NCBI GenBank assembly: GCA_027625915.1
Contig: JANTQA010000016.1
Span: 2,237,001-2,301,000, forward strand
Length of the DNA: 64,000 bases
DNA from: Anaeramoeba flamelloides
Lineage: Eukaryota; Metamonada; Anaeramoebidae
Reading direction: 5' to 3'
Shown: positions 21,580 through 33,559 of the stretch, piece by piece
Layout of the letters: every line of letters starts with the position of its first letter
Numbering within the stretch: position 1 is the stretch's first letter
Program-made: the position numbers and the translations under genes
The notes under the pieces: model-generated
Seen by the model: the letters and a program-made list of their open reading frames with translations, nothing else
Told to the model about the DNA's origin: nothing
Databases searched by the model: none

Positions 21580-23789
21580 CTATTTGTTTGATTTTCAAAT
21601 ATTTTATTTTAGATAAATTTGTAAAACCACAAAATAAGATGAATACCACTTTAATGTTTTTTAGTTATGATTTCTTTTTTTATTTTTTAAGGTAAACTTT
21701 ATGTTGTTTTTTTATTGATTTCAATAATTCAATCCTATTCTTCTAATCTTTGAAAAAAAAATTAATTAATTTGTAATTTTTTTAGAATTCCTGTTATAAA
21801 AATAATTAAAAAAGGTTTTTTAAAAAGGTTTTTTGTAAATAAAATATTATGAATTGAAACTGGGTTAATTTTGGTTAAACTGTATGTTTACAAATTCAAA
21901 TTAAGAAGCTAGATAAAAAAAAAATATCTCTACAAAAATATACCTTAGTTGTTTTTTTTTTTTATTCGTTTTTGGTATATGCCTGTTTATTAGAAGATGG
22001 CACTTTTTATTGATACACAAATGGAAATTATTTGTTTATTTTTGTATACACCTTTTTCATGTTTTTTTTTTTTTTTTTTCATGGTAACTTCAAAGTATTA
22101 AAATAAACATACGTTTCTTAAAAAAATTAATAAAAATTTATTCATTAAAATCTTTAAAGAATTGAAAAATTTAATCAATCTACACTAAATTACTTTTATT
22201 ATATTTTTTAAAAATATAAAGAACAGTAAATTATATTTTGATTTCAAAATAACAATTTTTTATGATACTAAAAATAAAATTTTAGAGAAATATTCAAACG
22301 ATTAACACTTTTAAAAATGGTAAAAGACAGCTACTTGTTTAAATATTGATAATAGAAAGAACAGTTTAACAGAAAACCAGCAAAAAATTGTTTTTAATTG
22401 GTCACATTAATATCACATGAAAATGACTATTAAGATCAATTAATAAAAGAATAAATAAATTATTAAAGACAAAATGTGGAATTCAAAACAAAAACATTTT
22501 TTCAAAATAATAACTTCTAGGTATGTTTTTTTTTTTGATTGATCTACCATTAAAAATTTGTTAAAACAATTTGACTATTTTCAAAATCTCCAAAACGATA
22601 GATTGATTTTTGAGAAAAATTGTCACGTAGATGAGGTAATTATTAATTTGGTTGGTAATAATTAACTACACTTTTCTTGGGAGTTAATTTGTTTCTTCTT
22701 ATAAATTATTTGATAACTCATTTTTCAAGAATTTTTTAAAAATGTAATATCATTTTTCATTTTTTTTCTCAAATTATAATATTAATTTGATAATTTTCTA
22801 ATTGGTGGTGAGATTTATACATTATTAAACTACCATATACCCTGTTATAATATCTGGTTTTTGGGCCACCGCCAGTATTTTTCATTAATCTCTATAAATT
22901 ATATTATAAAATTTCCAATATTGGATCAATCTCTATTGAAAAATCTTAATTCAAGAAAAAATAAAATAATTTTTATTAAAAAATTCATAATTGTATAGTA
23001 TTTTATTAAATATTCCATCACTTTTATATAATAAAAAAAATAAAAAAAAGAAAAGAAAAATATATTCTATTATTATTGAATAAGTGTACATTAGACTCTT
23101 TAACCCTTTTAAAATAGGTTCTAAAAGAAAATTGAAACCTAACATCAATATTGAACCATTAATCAGATAAAAAAATCCCAGAAAATATTTTTTTAATAGT
23201 CAAAAAAGTAAAACATCGATTTTATTCTTCAACTGAAATTTATTATTAACTTTAATTTTGTTAATAAAAAAAAGCAAGTACATTAAGTTATTGAAAATAA
23301 TCTCACTTTGAAATATTACGACGCTCCTGAAATAATAAATTGAGAAATATATATATATATATATATATCCTTTAGTATTCAAGAACAACAAATAATTAAA
23401 TATGATTAATAATTCACTTTTTAAATTATTCCAAACAAATAAAACCTCGATATTTTAAAAATAAAAAAAATTATACAAACAAAAAAAAAAAAAGCGAGTC
23501 ACAATTTTTGAAATGAGCATTATGGATTTTTTATTAGTTAATTTTCATTGAAAAAAGATCAACAAGAAGATTTTTTGAGAATAATAATCTGAATTTTAAA
23601 AGATATTATTTGACTCAATTTTTTTAATGATTAATTGTCTTTTTGGTTCAACTTTTTATTGCAATTAGTGTAAGGTTTTCAAATAAAAAAGAAAAAAAAG
23701 AAAAAAAGAAAAAAAAGAAAAAAAGAAAAAAAGAAAAATAATGAATAATAACAATCCAAATATAAGAAATGATTTTGTTGCCAATAAAA

Positions 23790-26700
23790 TTATTTAAGAT
23801 CAAATTGCCTTTTGATTTTTTGTAATTCATCTTTTAAAGAACAATTTTTATTTAATTGGTAATATTCTATTGCGTCTTCTAATTCTTCGACAACTAATTG
23901 GGGGTCATCATCAGCTGTCAATTCGATCTTGTCTGTATATAAATAATGTATCAAAATTTCAAGGCTTTCTATTGTTTTACCAGAAAAGTCTTTGACTTTA
24001 TTTGAATTTTCCTGAATATTATCGAACATTTCTCTAAATAATCCTGATCTTGCAATTAAAACTATTCTATGAACAGGTATTTCTTCAAAATCTTCATCTT
24101 CATTTTCTTCATCCTCGTCCTCATCCTCGTCGTTGTCTTCGTTGTTCATATCTACTAATATAGAAAAATCTTTTGAATCTTCATCTTTATATAATTTTAA
24201 TAAATCATTTTCGAAATCCTTTATATGTGGTGGAAATTTTAAATGGAAGAGATCAAAGATGGGCTTAACTGATTTTAAATTTTCTCTATTACCATAATAA
24301 ACCCATTTCAAAAAGGTATTTATTTCTTCATTTGAAAAATTGATAAGTTTTTTTTTTATTTCTTCCATTTTTTCCCCAATTCTTGATTCAACAAAACCTT
24401 TATGAACAGGTATTTCTCTTTCATTTGATCCAATTTTTGAATCAGAATATTTTTTTGATTTATATAAATTTTTGAAATCTTGTTTTAAAACGGTATTATA
24501 TTTGGGATATATGAAAAACGCCTGAGTTCCACAAGTGAAATCATAAGGCAATTTATTATTTTGATAAATTTCGGGGAGATCTATTTTAGTAGGCTTTTGG
24601 AAATTAGTAATGGTCTTATTATTGGATTTTAAATAGAAATTGCTTTCAAAATTCCAGCCATATAATTCATTTTCAGATGTTTGTAACAAAACGATTGCAT
24701 ATCCACCAAAAATTTTGACGATTTTTTCATTTATTAATTCAGTGATTTGTTTAAATGTTTTGTTGACAGTACCAAATCCATTATGACTTGAAGAACCACA
24801 AGTATATACTTTGCCTTCCTTGGTAACTAATATTGAAAAGTTGCCAAGACAATAAATATCTAAAATATCTTCTGCCTTCCAATTTTGTACCTTAATAGGG
24901 GCTCCCGCTTTAGATGTGTTTCCTTGCGCAAGTTGACCATTTCCATTTTCGCCACAAGAAAATAATTCATTGTCTTGAGTTGTTAAAAAAAAATACCATG
25001 ATTGATTTCCTCCAAAAACTCTTTCCACATTTTCTTTTATTAAAACTGGTATGTTTCTATGTGCATTAGTGGTTCCATCACCAAGTCTTCCTATAAATGG
25101 TTTTTTATTTTTTTTTATTTATAATTTATTATTAATTGGATTAGTAATTTTACAGAAAAAAAAAAATAAAATCAGAAAAATTTTATAAAAAAAAAAGTTG
25201 TATAAATAAAATTAACAATTTTGAAAAAAAATTAACTTTTCCAAAATAATATATTATTTCTGAAATACTATGTAAAATATTTTAATTTGTAAAAAAAAAA
25301 CTTTTAATTTGTTTAAAAAAAAAAAAAACTTTAAACAAAATAATAACTTTTTCAAATAATTGGAAAAATCACAGAGGATAATCATCAAATTAATTTAAAA
25401 ACTCGACAATTGTGGGAAATAATTGGTCAAAAGCAAAAGGCATCTATTCTAAAAAAAAATATTCGATTTTTTTTGTTTTTTAATTTGTAATCCACATACT
25501 GGTGTTTGATTTTTGGATAGGATCAAAGTTCATCTGAATTTCTTTTTTGAATTCCGAATAATTGCTTTCATGTAGTACTCTTAGTTCATCCAAAACATCT
25601 AAATAGACGATCACATAGAATAAAAAAAAAGCACCCAAACAAATAAAAAGAGTCCAAAAATAATAATATCATTCTTTGGGAGCACGATTTGCAAAAGAAA
25701 AATAATAAGAAGGAAAATAAAGTAAAAATATTTTTCCTATTTATTTTTCAAATACCAGTATTTTATGATTAGCATATAACATGGAGAAGTCTTAGTCTAA
25801 AATTGAAGTGTGTTGTTATTGAATGTAAATCGTATTAATATTACATTGTTAAAAATGTTATTAAAAATTACATGAGTAAAATAGTAATATTTGTTGATCT
25901 TATCAATTAAAAAATGATCCATTGTAATAATAAAAACTCCAAAGAATTTTTGAAAAAAATCAGAATTTCGTCGACAAATTTTAATGGTTTGAACTATCAA
26001 TATTCAAACAAAAATTTGCAAAATATCTTTCTTAATTTTGTTTTGAAATTTAGATAAAGTAATTAAAAAAATTGATTTGTTGAAAAAAATTAAATAATAA
26101 GCCAAGAGATTATTTGGACAAATTATTGTTACATAATATAAAGAAATTAAAAATAAAACTAATCCCAGAAATGGGAAATTTAAAGTAATCAATCTTTGGG
26201 GTTTTTTGTTGATGATTATTGAGTTAATCTTTGAAATTAAAAAATTGAAAAAATAGTTAATTTGGGGGGGGGGTTCTAAGTATAAATTTTTAAATACTTG
26301 GAATACCTATTATTTTGAGTTTCTATATTTAGATTTGAGAATAGTAATTAAAAAAAAAAATTTCAAAATTAAAATTTTTAATTGTGATCCTTAAGTGAGA
26401 AATCTAATAATTTATTATTGTGGTACAATATTTATAATAGATTTTTTCCAAGTCATAGAAACTATTTGAGCCATGTGAAACTTATATCGCCTATATCATT
26501 TACTTTCAATTACAGCATATTTTGATTATAGAAAAATCTATGCCGATGCTAATCTCTTAATCCATAAATCCAAATTTTAGAATGTCCAAAAAATAATTCG
26601 AAATAATACTTTAACAGGTTTTAAAATGTGAATAAAAAACAATTTTTAGAAATATTTTTAACTTATTGCTCCAATTTACCAACTAACTCCCAACTTTAAA

Positions 26701-29145
26701 TTATTTTGAGGGGTCAAAAACTTTTTCAGAGACATTTCAAAAAAAAGTGCAAAATACAAAAAATAATTCGAAATGTTATCAAAAACACCAAAAAAATTTT
26801 TTTATGTGCGAAAAGCTCGTTAATTGAAACATTTAGAAAATATTTCATTTGCTGTAATTGAAAATAAAATATCCAATCTAAATCATTTTAATTATTTATT
26901 TTTTTTTTTTTTTCCGTATGTATCCTCCTCACTTTCACTTTTACTTTCACTTTCGTTTTCTTAAGAACTATAATAGATGTATTTGGTTATGGTGATGTAT
27001 GTCTTTTTCTAGATGCCCTTAGACTTAAATTAGCTTTCAGAAATTTAAGCGTAAAATCATAGATTTAACAATTATTAATTAATGAAAAAATTATTTCAAA
27101 CTGTTTTGACTTAAAATTATTTCATTAAGATTTATTTCTTTTAATTTATTTTGAAAAATTAATCTATCTTTTTCAGAGGAAGGACATACCCATAAAAAGT
27201 GATCAATATTTTCTTCCTTCTCTTTATACTTTAAACATAAAGTGCAAAATTTACTTGAATTTTTATTGATTACATAGTAATATCTATTTAAGCATTTGGT
27301 AAATGTTCTGAATTTTAGAATTGTTGAGCTTGAGGGACAAATTAAATATTTTTGAGTTTTAAATAAATAATTTGATATTTTATTATTGTGAAATATTTTT
27401 GGAGGGTTTCAGAAGTGCTGTAGAGTGCCATAGAGAACCTAGGTTTTTTAATTAATTTCAGAAATAAAAAGAAAATTTTTGAAATTTTCTTCTAATTTCT
27501 AAAATTAAAGAAAACCTCAAGAAAACCGCGATTAGGTTTTTTTTAATTTAAGAAATAAACCGAAAATTTCCAAAATTTTCTTTTTATTTCTTGAATTAAA
27601 AAAATATAACGAAAGTGTCGTAGAGTGCCGTAGAGTGCCTAGGTTTTTTTTAATTTTAGAAATAAAAAGAAAATTATTGAAATTTTCTTTTAATTTCTAA
27701 AATTAAAAAAAAACATAACGGCACTTTTCTTGAGTTTTCTGTTTTAATAGTAAAATCTATCGATTTTCGTTAGGTTTTTTTTACTTTAGAAATAAACCGA
27801 AAATTTTTAATAAATTTTAGGTTTATTTCTAAAGTAAAAAAAGCCTAGAACACTTCAGTAATAAAAAGAAAACTCAAGAAAAGCTAACGGCGGTTTTCCA
27901 GAATTCAAAAGAATAGAGTAAAATCTTTGATTTAACTCAATTCTTTTAAATTTTGGAAAACCTAACGACACTTCCAACTTGTAGAATCGAGCAAATCATT
28001 ATATGTGTGTTTATACATTTCAATTTTTAGTTCGATTAAATCTTTAGACTCACAATTGATTTTATTATTTATTCAAAAAAAGTTATTCTTTTCAAAATAA
28101 TCATTTTTTGAATCGTTTCTTGTACACTGCTTTTGTGTCTCTGATTTTGTGTCTATAATTTTTTTAAAGATAACTACAGAAACTACATAAATATTTCTTT
28201 CCAAAACAAAAGAATTTGCTTTCACTTTTTTGTATTTGGTTGATCAATTGTAAAAAATGGTTTCTCAATTGTCAGAGTTTTTTTGAATTTTTTCTCACTA
28301 TTTGTGTTTTTGCTCGAAGAAAAAAAACAAATCCAAAAGAACTCAAAATATCTTTATTTTTTTTTTAAATGGTTTTTCTTGTCGTTCTCTTCAAGCAATG
28401 TCAAAACATTTACACACAAAGTGATAGTTAAAAAGCGAAAAAGTTTTTTAAAACCTATGAAAGTTTTTGTGTTTGTAAATCGATCAAGGCTCAAAGCCCA
28501 TTCAAAATTGGAAAAGCTTCAACAATAAAAAGAAATGAGAAAAAAAATAAAAAAAAAAGAGAAATTTCCCTTTTTTGTTTATGTTCTTCTTTTGAAAAGG
28601 AGAAAAAAAGAAAGTTTGAAATTAAAATTAATTTTACCTTGGTTGTAACCATTTCCATAAAGTTTATTGTCTTCACATAAATAATAATTCGACCAACCAA
28701 CCATTGCGATTTGTTTTACTTTTCGATTGTTTTTTTCATCATTAAAAAATGGGACAGATCTTATTTCGTTGTAATTGCTTTTGTTTGGATCAGTCAAAGG
28801 GATCTCACAATAATTTGACTTTTTAGAATCAGCTAAAGAATATACTTTTCCAGATTTGGTCAAAATTAAATATGTAGCATAACCAGAATGAATGTCTTTA
28901 ATTTCTTCATTTTCAACTGTGTAACTTTTTTTTGATTTAATGTTTTGTTGATAAAAATCTAATTTGTTTATTCCTTTCCAAACCAGACAATTAATATTGT
29001 TACCAGAAACAATTTTTCGGACTTCGTTTGGTTCATCTATAAGTGTTGTTCGTAACCAAGCTTGGTTGCCTTGAGACTCTTTTGAAAGATAACTTGTATG
29101 GTTTCTTTTTCCACCCATATAAATTTTTGAATTGTTTTCTGTCAT
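23790..29145 (-). CDS. RCC1-BTB protein with two BTB modules and a 3.5-kb intron
   Basis: Exon 1 is 29145-28638 and exon 2 is 25090-23790, about 602 residues. Exon 1 starts MTENNSKIYMGGKRN and contains RCC1-like strands, ending LYGNGYNQ plus one base before donor GTAAAA. Exon 2 opens after TATAG with GA AGA CTT; together they read LYGNGYNQ-GRLGDGTTNAHR, a perfect RCC1 turn. The propeller continues to about residue 330 (GGNQSWYFF..., CGENGNGQLAQG). Then come a first BTB-like module (YSDSKI...EIPVHKGFVESRIG, FLKWVYYGN), an acidic Glu/Asp loop, and a second module with IPVHRIVLIARSGLFREMF and LIHYLYTDKIEL. BTB domains commonly link to Cullin-3 ubiquitin ligases; RCC1-BTB fusions are numerous in Anaeramoeba (recalled). 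The intron is unusually long and repeat-filled, so expression should be confirmed. Confidence 0.85.
25497..25760. mobile_element. MITE, 'CTGGTATTTG' family, diverged and longer
   Basis: The left TACTGGTGTTTGATTTTTGG and right TTTTTCAAATACCAGTA match the family ends; the inner right side keeps AAGGAAAATAAAGT. At 264 bp it is longer than its relatives (about 165 bp), with extra internal sequence. Confidence 0.6.
26505..26870. repeat. inverted repeat pair around TTACAGCA
   Basis: TTTCAATTACAGCATATTTT at 26508-26527 is mirrored by AAAATATTTCATTTGCTGTAATTGAAA near 26836-26862, suggesting the ends of a ~360-bp non-autonomous element. No second copy recognised. Confidence 0.4.
27091..27400 (-). mobile_element. 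LINE (non-LTR retrotransposon) 3' fragment
   Basis: The minus strand is open for about 100 codons to a TAA at 27093-27091. It reads ...TKCLNRYYYVINKNSSKFC followed by TLCLKYKEKEENIDHFLWVC and PSSEKDRL. The C-x2-C ... E..DHFLW.CP pattern is the zinc-knuckle (zf-RVT type) found C-terminal to the reverse transcriptase of many LINEs. No reverse transcriptase core is visible upstream, so it is a 5'-truncated remnant, the usual LINE outcome. It sits inside the RCC1-BTB intron, in the same orientation as the host gene. Confidence 0.6.
27415..27975. repeat. cluster of hairpin cassettes with shared borders
   Basis: At least four adjacent palindromes share borders of the form GTGCC-TAGGTTTT ... AAAACCTAACG-GCAC, but their stems differ: ATTTTAGAAATAAAAAGAAA, ATTTAAGAAATAAACCGAAA, CTTTAGAAATAAACC, and CCAGAATTCAAAAGAATAG, each followed by its inverse. 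Linkers repeat GTAGAGTGCC and CTCAAGAAAA. Single cassettes occur elsewhere in the window. Confidence 0.75.
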
Positions 29146-29347
29146 TTGATTTGATTGCTGTGAGAAGATAGAAAATTAAAAAAAAATGGCTGAGGTATCA
29201 TTTTTTCACATTACAATTTTTTTGGAATTATCGTTTCCAAATATATTACAGGGTTTTGTTTTATCATACTGTTGCTAAAACAATTCCTATTTATATCAGA
29301 AAACTGTTGTTCCAATTCAATCTTGACTTATTTCTTCATGGAACATA

Positions 29348-29515
29348 TACCTGTATTTGAATGATAAATGGGAAAAAATTTTCCACTTCATTTTCATTTC
29401 CTTTGTTCAAACAAAGCATGAAAATTACACCCTACTTATTTGAAAATTCAATTTATCAAAAAAAATATCATAAAGGAAGTAAAATTTTATCCCATTGATA
29501 ATTCAAATACCAGTA
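29348..29515. mobile_element. MITE, 'CTGGTATTTG' family
   Basis: TACCTGTATTTGAATGATAA on the left and ATAATTCAAATACCAGTA on the right, with inner CACTTCATTTTCATTTCC / AAAGGAAGTAAAATTTT. It lies 200 bp upstream of the RCC1-BTB start codon. Confidence 0.82.
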
Positions 29516-29584
29516 AATTCTAATTAACTGAGTAAAATTTTTTACCAAAGTTCAAACCAATTTCGAAGGTCAGTTCATTGAGGT

Positions 29585-29870
29585 TTTTATGGACTAGTAA
29601 ACTCAAAAAATCTTTAGGTTAATATATTAGCAAATTGAAAAAATTAAATTACCTCATCTTGAAATTGAAAAAATAAAATAAAAATCTGATAACTAAAAAA
29701 TCAAACTTACTTTTAATGCTATTTTCAAAAACGAACTATTGACTTTAAAATTTTTGATCCATTATTCTCATTTTTGAAAAGTTCATAATTCGACATATTT
29801 CTGAATTATTTAAAAAAATTTTTTTTCCTTAGAAAGAAGAAAGAAATAATATTGTCTGTAAAGGAGGTGT
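29585..29870. repeat. dispersed repeat, paired with 58320-58600
   Basis: Shares TAGTAAACT, ATCTTGAAATTGAAAAA, AAACTTAC, GAAAAGTTCATAATT and ATATTTCTGAATTATT, in order, with 58320-58600. Ends not resolved. Confidence 0.5.
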
Positions 29871-30491
29871 ACAAAAATTCACTTTGAAAAAGGAAACCAG
29901 TAAGTTTCGGAATAACCCAGAATTCAAAATGGACTTTATTCCATAAAATATCAATAATTAGTTTTTACAACTACTTTAGCAATTAAAAATTTAAATAAAA
30001 GTGGATTTTAAAGAGTACTTTGAGATTTGTATTTCTTACAAATATTTCTTAAGTGAGATATAAGTAAAAAAAGAATTTTTTAATACAAAATTTTCATCTC
30101 TTTGATTCTGTGATTTCTGTGGAATCGGAAAATGACAAAGAAGGCTGAGAAAAATTGACTGTTTAAGAAAATTTCTAAACAAGTCAAAAGGGAAAACCAT
30201 TTGGCATTATTGAGATTTGCATACGATTATTTTTTTATTTTTGAATTAAGTATAAATAGTTTACCATTTTCACAAAAAAGGTCAAAATCGATTAAATTGT
30301 AAATTTTTGAAGAATAGTTCTTTGTTATTTCTAAATAAACGAATATTTTATCAAAGGCACCGTAGTGTGTTTGGTGTTGTATCAAATTCTCTAAAATCCT
30401 CAATTTGGAAAAAAGATAGATCATTTTTTCACAACCAATAGACTTTTTTAAATAAGAATTTTGTTTTAAATAGAGTTGTTCTAATTGTCGA

Positions 30492-30765
30492 GATAAATAA
30501 AGAGTTTCATACTTTTATCCAAATTTTGGTAATATTAAATATAATTTCTTATTATCTTAATATACTAATAAGAATTATAATTGAAAAACTGGTAATTGAA
30601 TACACCAATCCTTCAATTTTTTTTAAAAAAATACTTTATAAATTAAGTATTGGTATTTACTAAATGATTTTATTTTGAAAATCGCTTTGAGCTCAAAAAA
30701 AAAAAACAGGGGTTTCATTTACTATTATTAAAATTTGGGTGCATGTATGAAACTCTTTATTTATC
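30492..30765. mobile_element. MITE with GATAAATAAAGAGTTTC ends
   Basis: The left terminus GATAAATAAAGAGTTTCAT and the inverse of the right terminus agree over about 21 bp, followed by CCAAATTTT on each side. Single copy in this window, no ORF. Confidence 0.7.
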
Positions 30766-30835
30766 ATTAAAATTGGAAAAGTTCTATTTTATACAATATT
30801 CATATTTATGCTTGTTTACAATAATTTTTTTATTA

Positions 30836-32336
30836 CCCTTAGCACCCCGGATTTGTCTAAATTTCATCAAGTTTTTTTAAAAATATTTAAAATGATGTTG
30901 ATAATCTAATATATGAATTTTCTTATTTGTCTTTAATCCAGATTTTAATTATAATAAAAGGTAAAAATAGTTCAAAGATAAAGTAGTTAAGTTATTGATT
31001 TTTTTTTTTTGAAATTGGAAAAAAAAATAATAATTATTCATTTTTACATTTTTTTTAAAAGATTTTTATTTTTATTTTATTTTTTTAAATCAGAAATTTT
31101 ATTCCAGTAATAGTAATTAAAAACCCAACATATTGATTAATTAATAATAATAATCAAACAATATTGCTAATTTTATGATATAAAAAAAGAAATAAAAAAA
31201 TAAATTACTTTGAAATTTAATTTTTTTTTTTAAAAAAAATTTCAATAAATATCTAATCAAGGGAACAATGAAATTCATTTCTTTAGGCCAAAATTAAATT
31301 TTTAATATGATTAATTTTCTAAAACTTTTATTTAAGAAATAGATAATAATTAAAAATGAAAAAATCAAGTAAAAAAAAAATTGTAAAATAATTTTATTTA
31401 TGAAATTGGAATAAAACAAATATAAATTAATTTTTAATCAATAAAATAATTATACCTAAATTTAAAAAAAATAAAAATAACTTATAAATATTATTCCAAT
31501 ATAATAAAATAATATCCGAAACCAAATTTTTTATTGTATTTTGTTATTATAAAAATTTGAATAATAGATCTGTGAAATTTGAATAATTCCTATATAAATT
31601 AATCCAGATCTTGTTAAATAAGTTTTGATCTATGTTCTCTAACTCAATAATATTATTTATTTTATGTCTAGATTTTGAAAAGTCAAAAATTAAAAAATAC
31701 TAAGAAATAAAAATAAAAACCAATTATTAATATTACTCAAACTATTGGCCAAATCATTTAAAATTGAAAAAAAAATCTTTTTGAAAAAATTTCCAAATTT
31801 TGCAATGAAAAAAAATTTGATTTTTTTTTCTAATTTAATTTATATTTTTTTTTTTTTTAAATTATTTAGAATCTAATATAGATATTGATATTGAATAGAA
31901 ATCAGTAGATAAAATAAATTTTCTATGTGATGCCAAAATAACTTTTGTAATTTATAAATTATTTAATTCAGGATTTTGGGAAATTTTGGGGTGCAAAGGG
32001 CCCCCAAAAAAATTTCCAGTAAAGTATGGTGTGTTTAAAGCATTAAAACTAAGAGTTTTTTGATGTCTAAACAAACTTTTCAAAAAAAAAAAAAAATTTA
32101 TTTTGACAAAATTTGGAAAAATAATAAAATCATAATCAAAGAAAAAATTTTTCCCGATGTTGAATTTTTTTTTTTTTTCAGTGGTTTTTTTATTGTAAGG
32201 AACTATAGAATTTTTAATTATAAATTTTTCTTTCTAAGATATTTTTTTATAAATTCTGTATCTAATAATCCTTTGATAACATTTTAAATTAAAATTTTTG
32301 TTTGAAATATTTTTAGAATATTTGGGGTGCTAAGGG
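30836..32336. mobile_element. possible 1.5-kb element with CCCTTAGCACCCC ends
   Basis: CCCTTAGCACCCC at 30836-30848 is mirrored by GGGGTGCTAAGGG at 32324-32336. The motif is distinctive in this AT-rich DNA, but only about 13 bp match and no duplication flanks it. A related GGGGTGCAAAGGG lies inside at 31989. The interior is AT-rich with no real ORF. Confidence 0.35.
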
Positions 32337-33097
32337 ATATATACTTTGGCTCAAGTTTTTACAACTTTTTTTTAATATTTCCCAATGAATGCAAAATTCA
32401 ATAAGACCTGTCCCATAGCTACCCCAACTAAATTTGTATTGAAACAGCAATTCATTTTTTATAGAGAAACAGAACAAACGAAAAAAAATATCACCAAAAA
32501 ATGAACAATATATTTCAATAATTAGGTAATGTAAATTCTTTCAAAATATAAAATAGAGTAAACAATATGTCTATGGTCCTAAAGAAAACTTCAAATACAA
32601 GAAAAAAAGAAAAAAAGGAACAAAATCAACACAAAACTAAAAAAAAAAAATAAAGAGAAAATCACAATTCCTTTATAGGAATTATTTTGATGAGTAGTTA
32701 CAATTGAAAATTTAAGCCACTTTATCTTCAAAACTCATAGACATACCTTTCTTCGAAAGTTAGAGTAGTTTATCAAGAATGCTTGATATGGTCTTCATTT
32801 TTCAACCTCAAAAACCATGGTTATTTTTCAATTTCATTTTTTAGTTTCTTTCCTAAGGATGTTCGAGTTTACGTAACTATTTTTTTTTCGTTCATTTTCT
32901 ATTTAAAAAATATTTAAAAATGCCCATTTTGATCCAAATTGGAGAATATTTTTACTAATGTACCTATCTAATTTTAATTGGATTGAATTAAAATCCTCTG
33001 AGAAAATTTTGGGAATTGCCAACGTAGTCCTTATACTTGATAAAATATATAATTTTGTAATACAAAGAACATTTTGAATGAATTATTTTTTTTGTTA

Positions 33098-33559
33098 ACT
33101 GTTGAGAGAAAAATCTTGTAAAGAGAAAAATAGTTAGACAGCATTTTTAATTGGGAAAATTACTGAAAATGATTTTAAATTTCAATCGTTTGTGAAATAA
33201 CCAAAGAAAATAACAATAATCTACTTATTAGAATAAGGATTAATGTAATTCTACTTTTTCAAAACCTTTTCTCTTATAATCTAAAGCAAGTTGAAAAATT
33301 ACTATTTTCAGAATTAATAGTAAACTTTACCAAAACTTGGATTTTTGTTAAAATAGCATGATCTACTTTAGTTATCAACCATTCAAATGAGTATTCTACA
33401 CACACCACAGACTAATATGAACTTGTAACACATTTAAACCTGGATTTATATATTCTTCACCTAGTTATCAACAGGATTTGATTTTCAATTTTACTAATGT
33501 TTCCAATTAAAAATGGTGACACACCATTTTTCTATTTCCATCCTTTTTCACTCAACAGT
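33098..33559. mobile_element. MITE, 'ACTGTTGAGAG' family, copy 1
   Basis: Ends ACTGTTGAGAGAAAAAT and (inverse) ACTGTTGAGTGAAAAA. Body matches 61558-62017 in the same orientation and 54328-54769 inverted, including GTAACACATTTAAACC, ACCTAGTTATCAA and TCTACTTATTAGAATAAGG. Confidence 0.85.

Larger units (their letters stand above)
16021..23789. other. 7.8-kb gene-poor region with repeats
   Basis: No supported gene. It holds MITEs at 17445-17611 and 21387-21579, a hairpin cassette at 18875-18965, dispersed repeats at 19685-20045 and 20630-20830, and (AT)n runs at 19088-19130 and about 23347-23368. Frames such as 16414-16698, 17507-17758 and 20361-20597 are AT-rich or lie inside repeats. A GC-richer patch at 18845-18880 (GTGCCCCCGGTGCCCCC) is unexplained. 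Confidence 0.6.
25091..28637 (-). other. large intron of the RCC1-BTB gene filled with repeats
   Basis: The 3547-nt intron is bounded by GTAAAA and TATAG. It holds a MITE (25497-25760), an inverted repeat (26505-26870), a LINE 3' fragment (27091-27400) and a hairpin-cassette cluster (27415-27975). The other introns inferred here are 86, 232 and 446 nt. Frames at 25797-26192 and 28283-28528 show no protein-like content. Confidence 0.75.

Noticed and set aside
28283-28528. 81-codon frame inside the RCC1-BTB intron
   Set aside because: Opposite strand to the gene, Phe/Lys-rich, no homology recognised.
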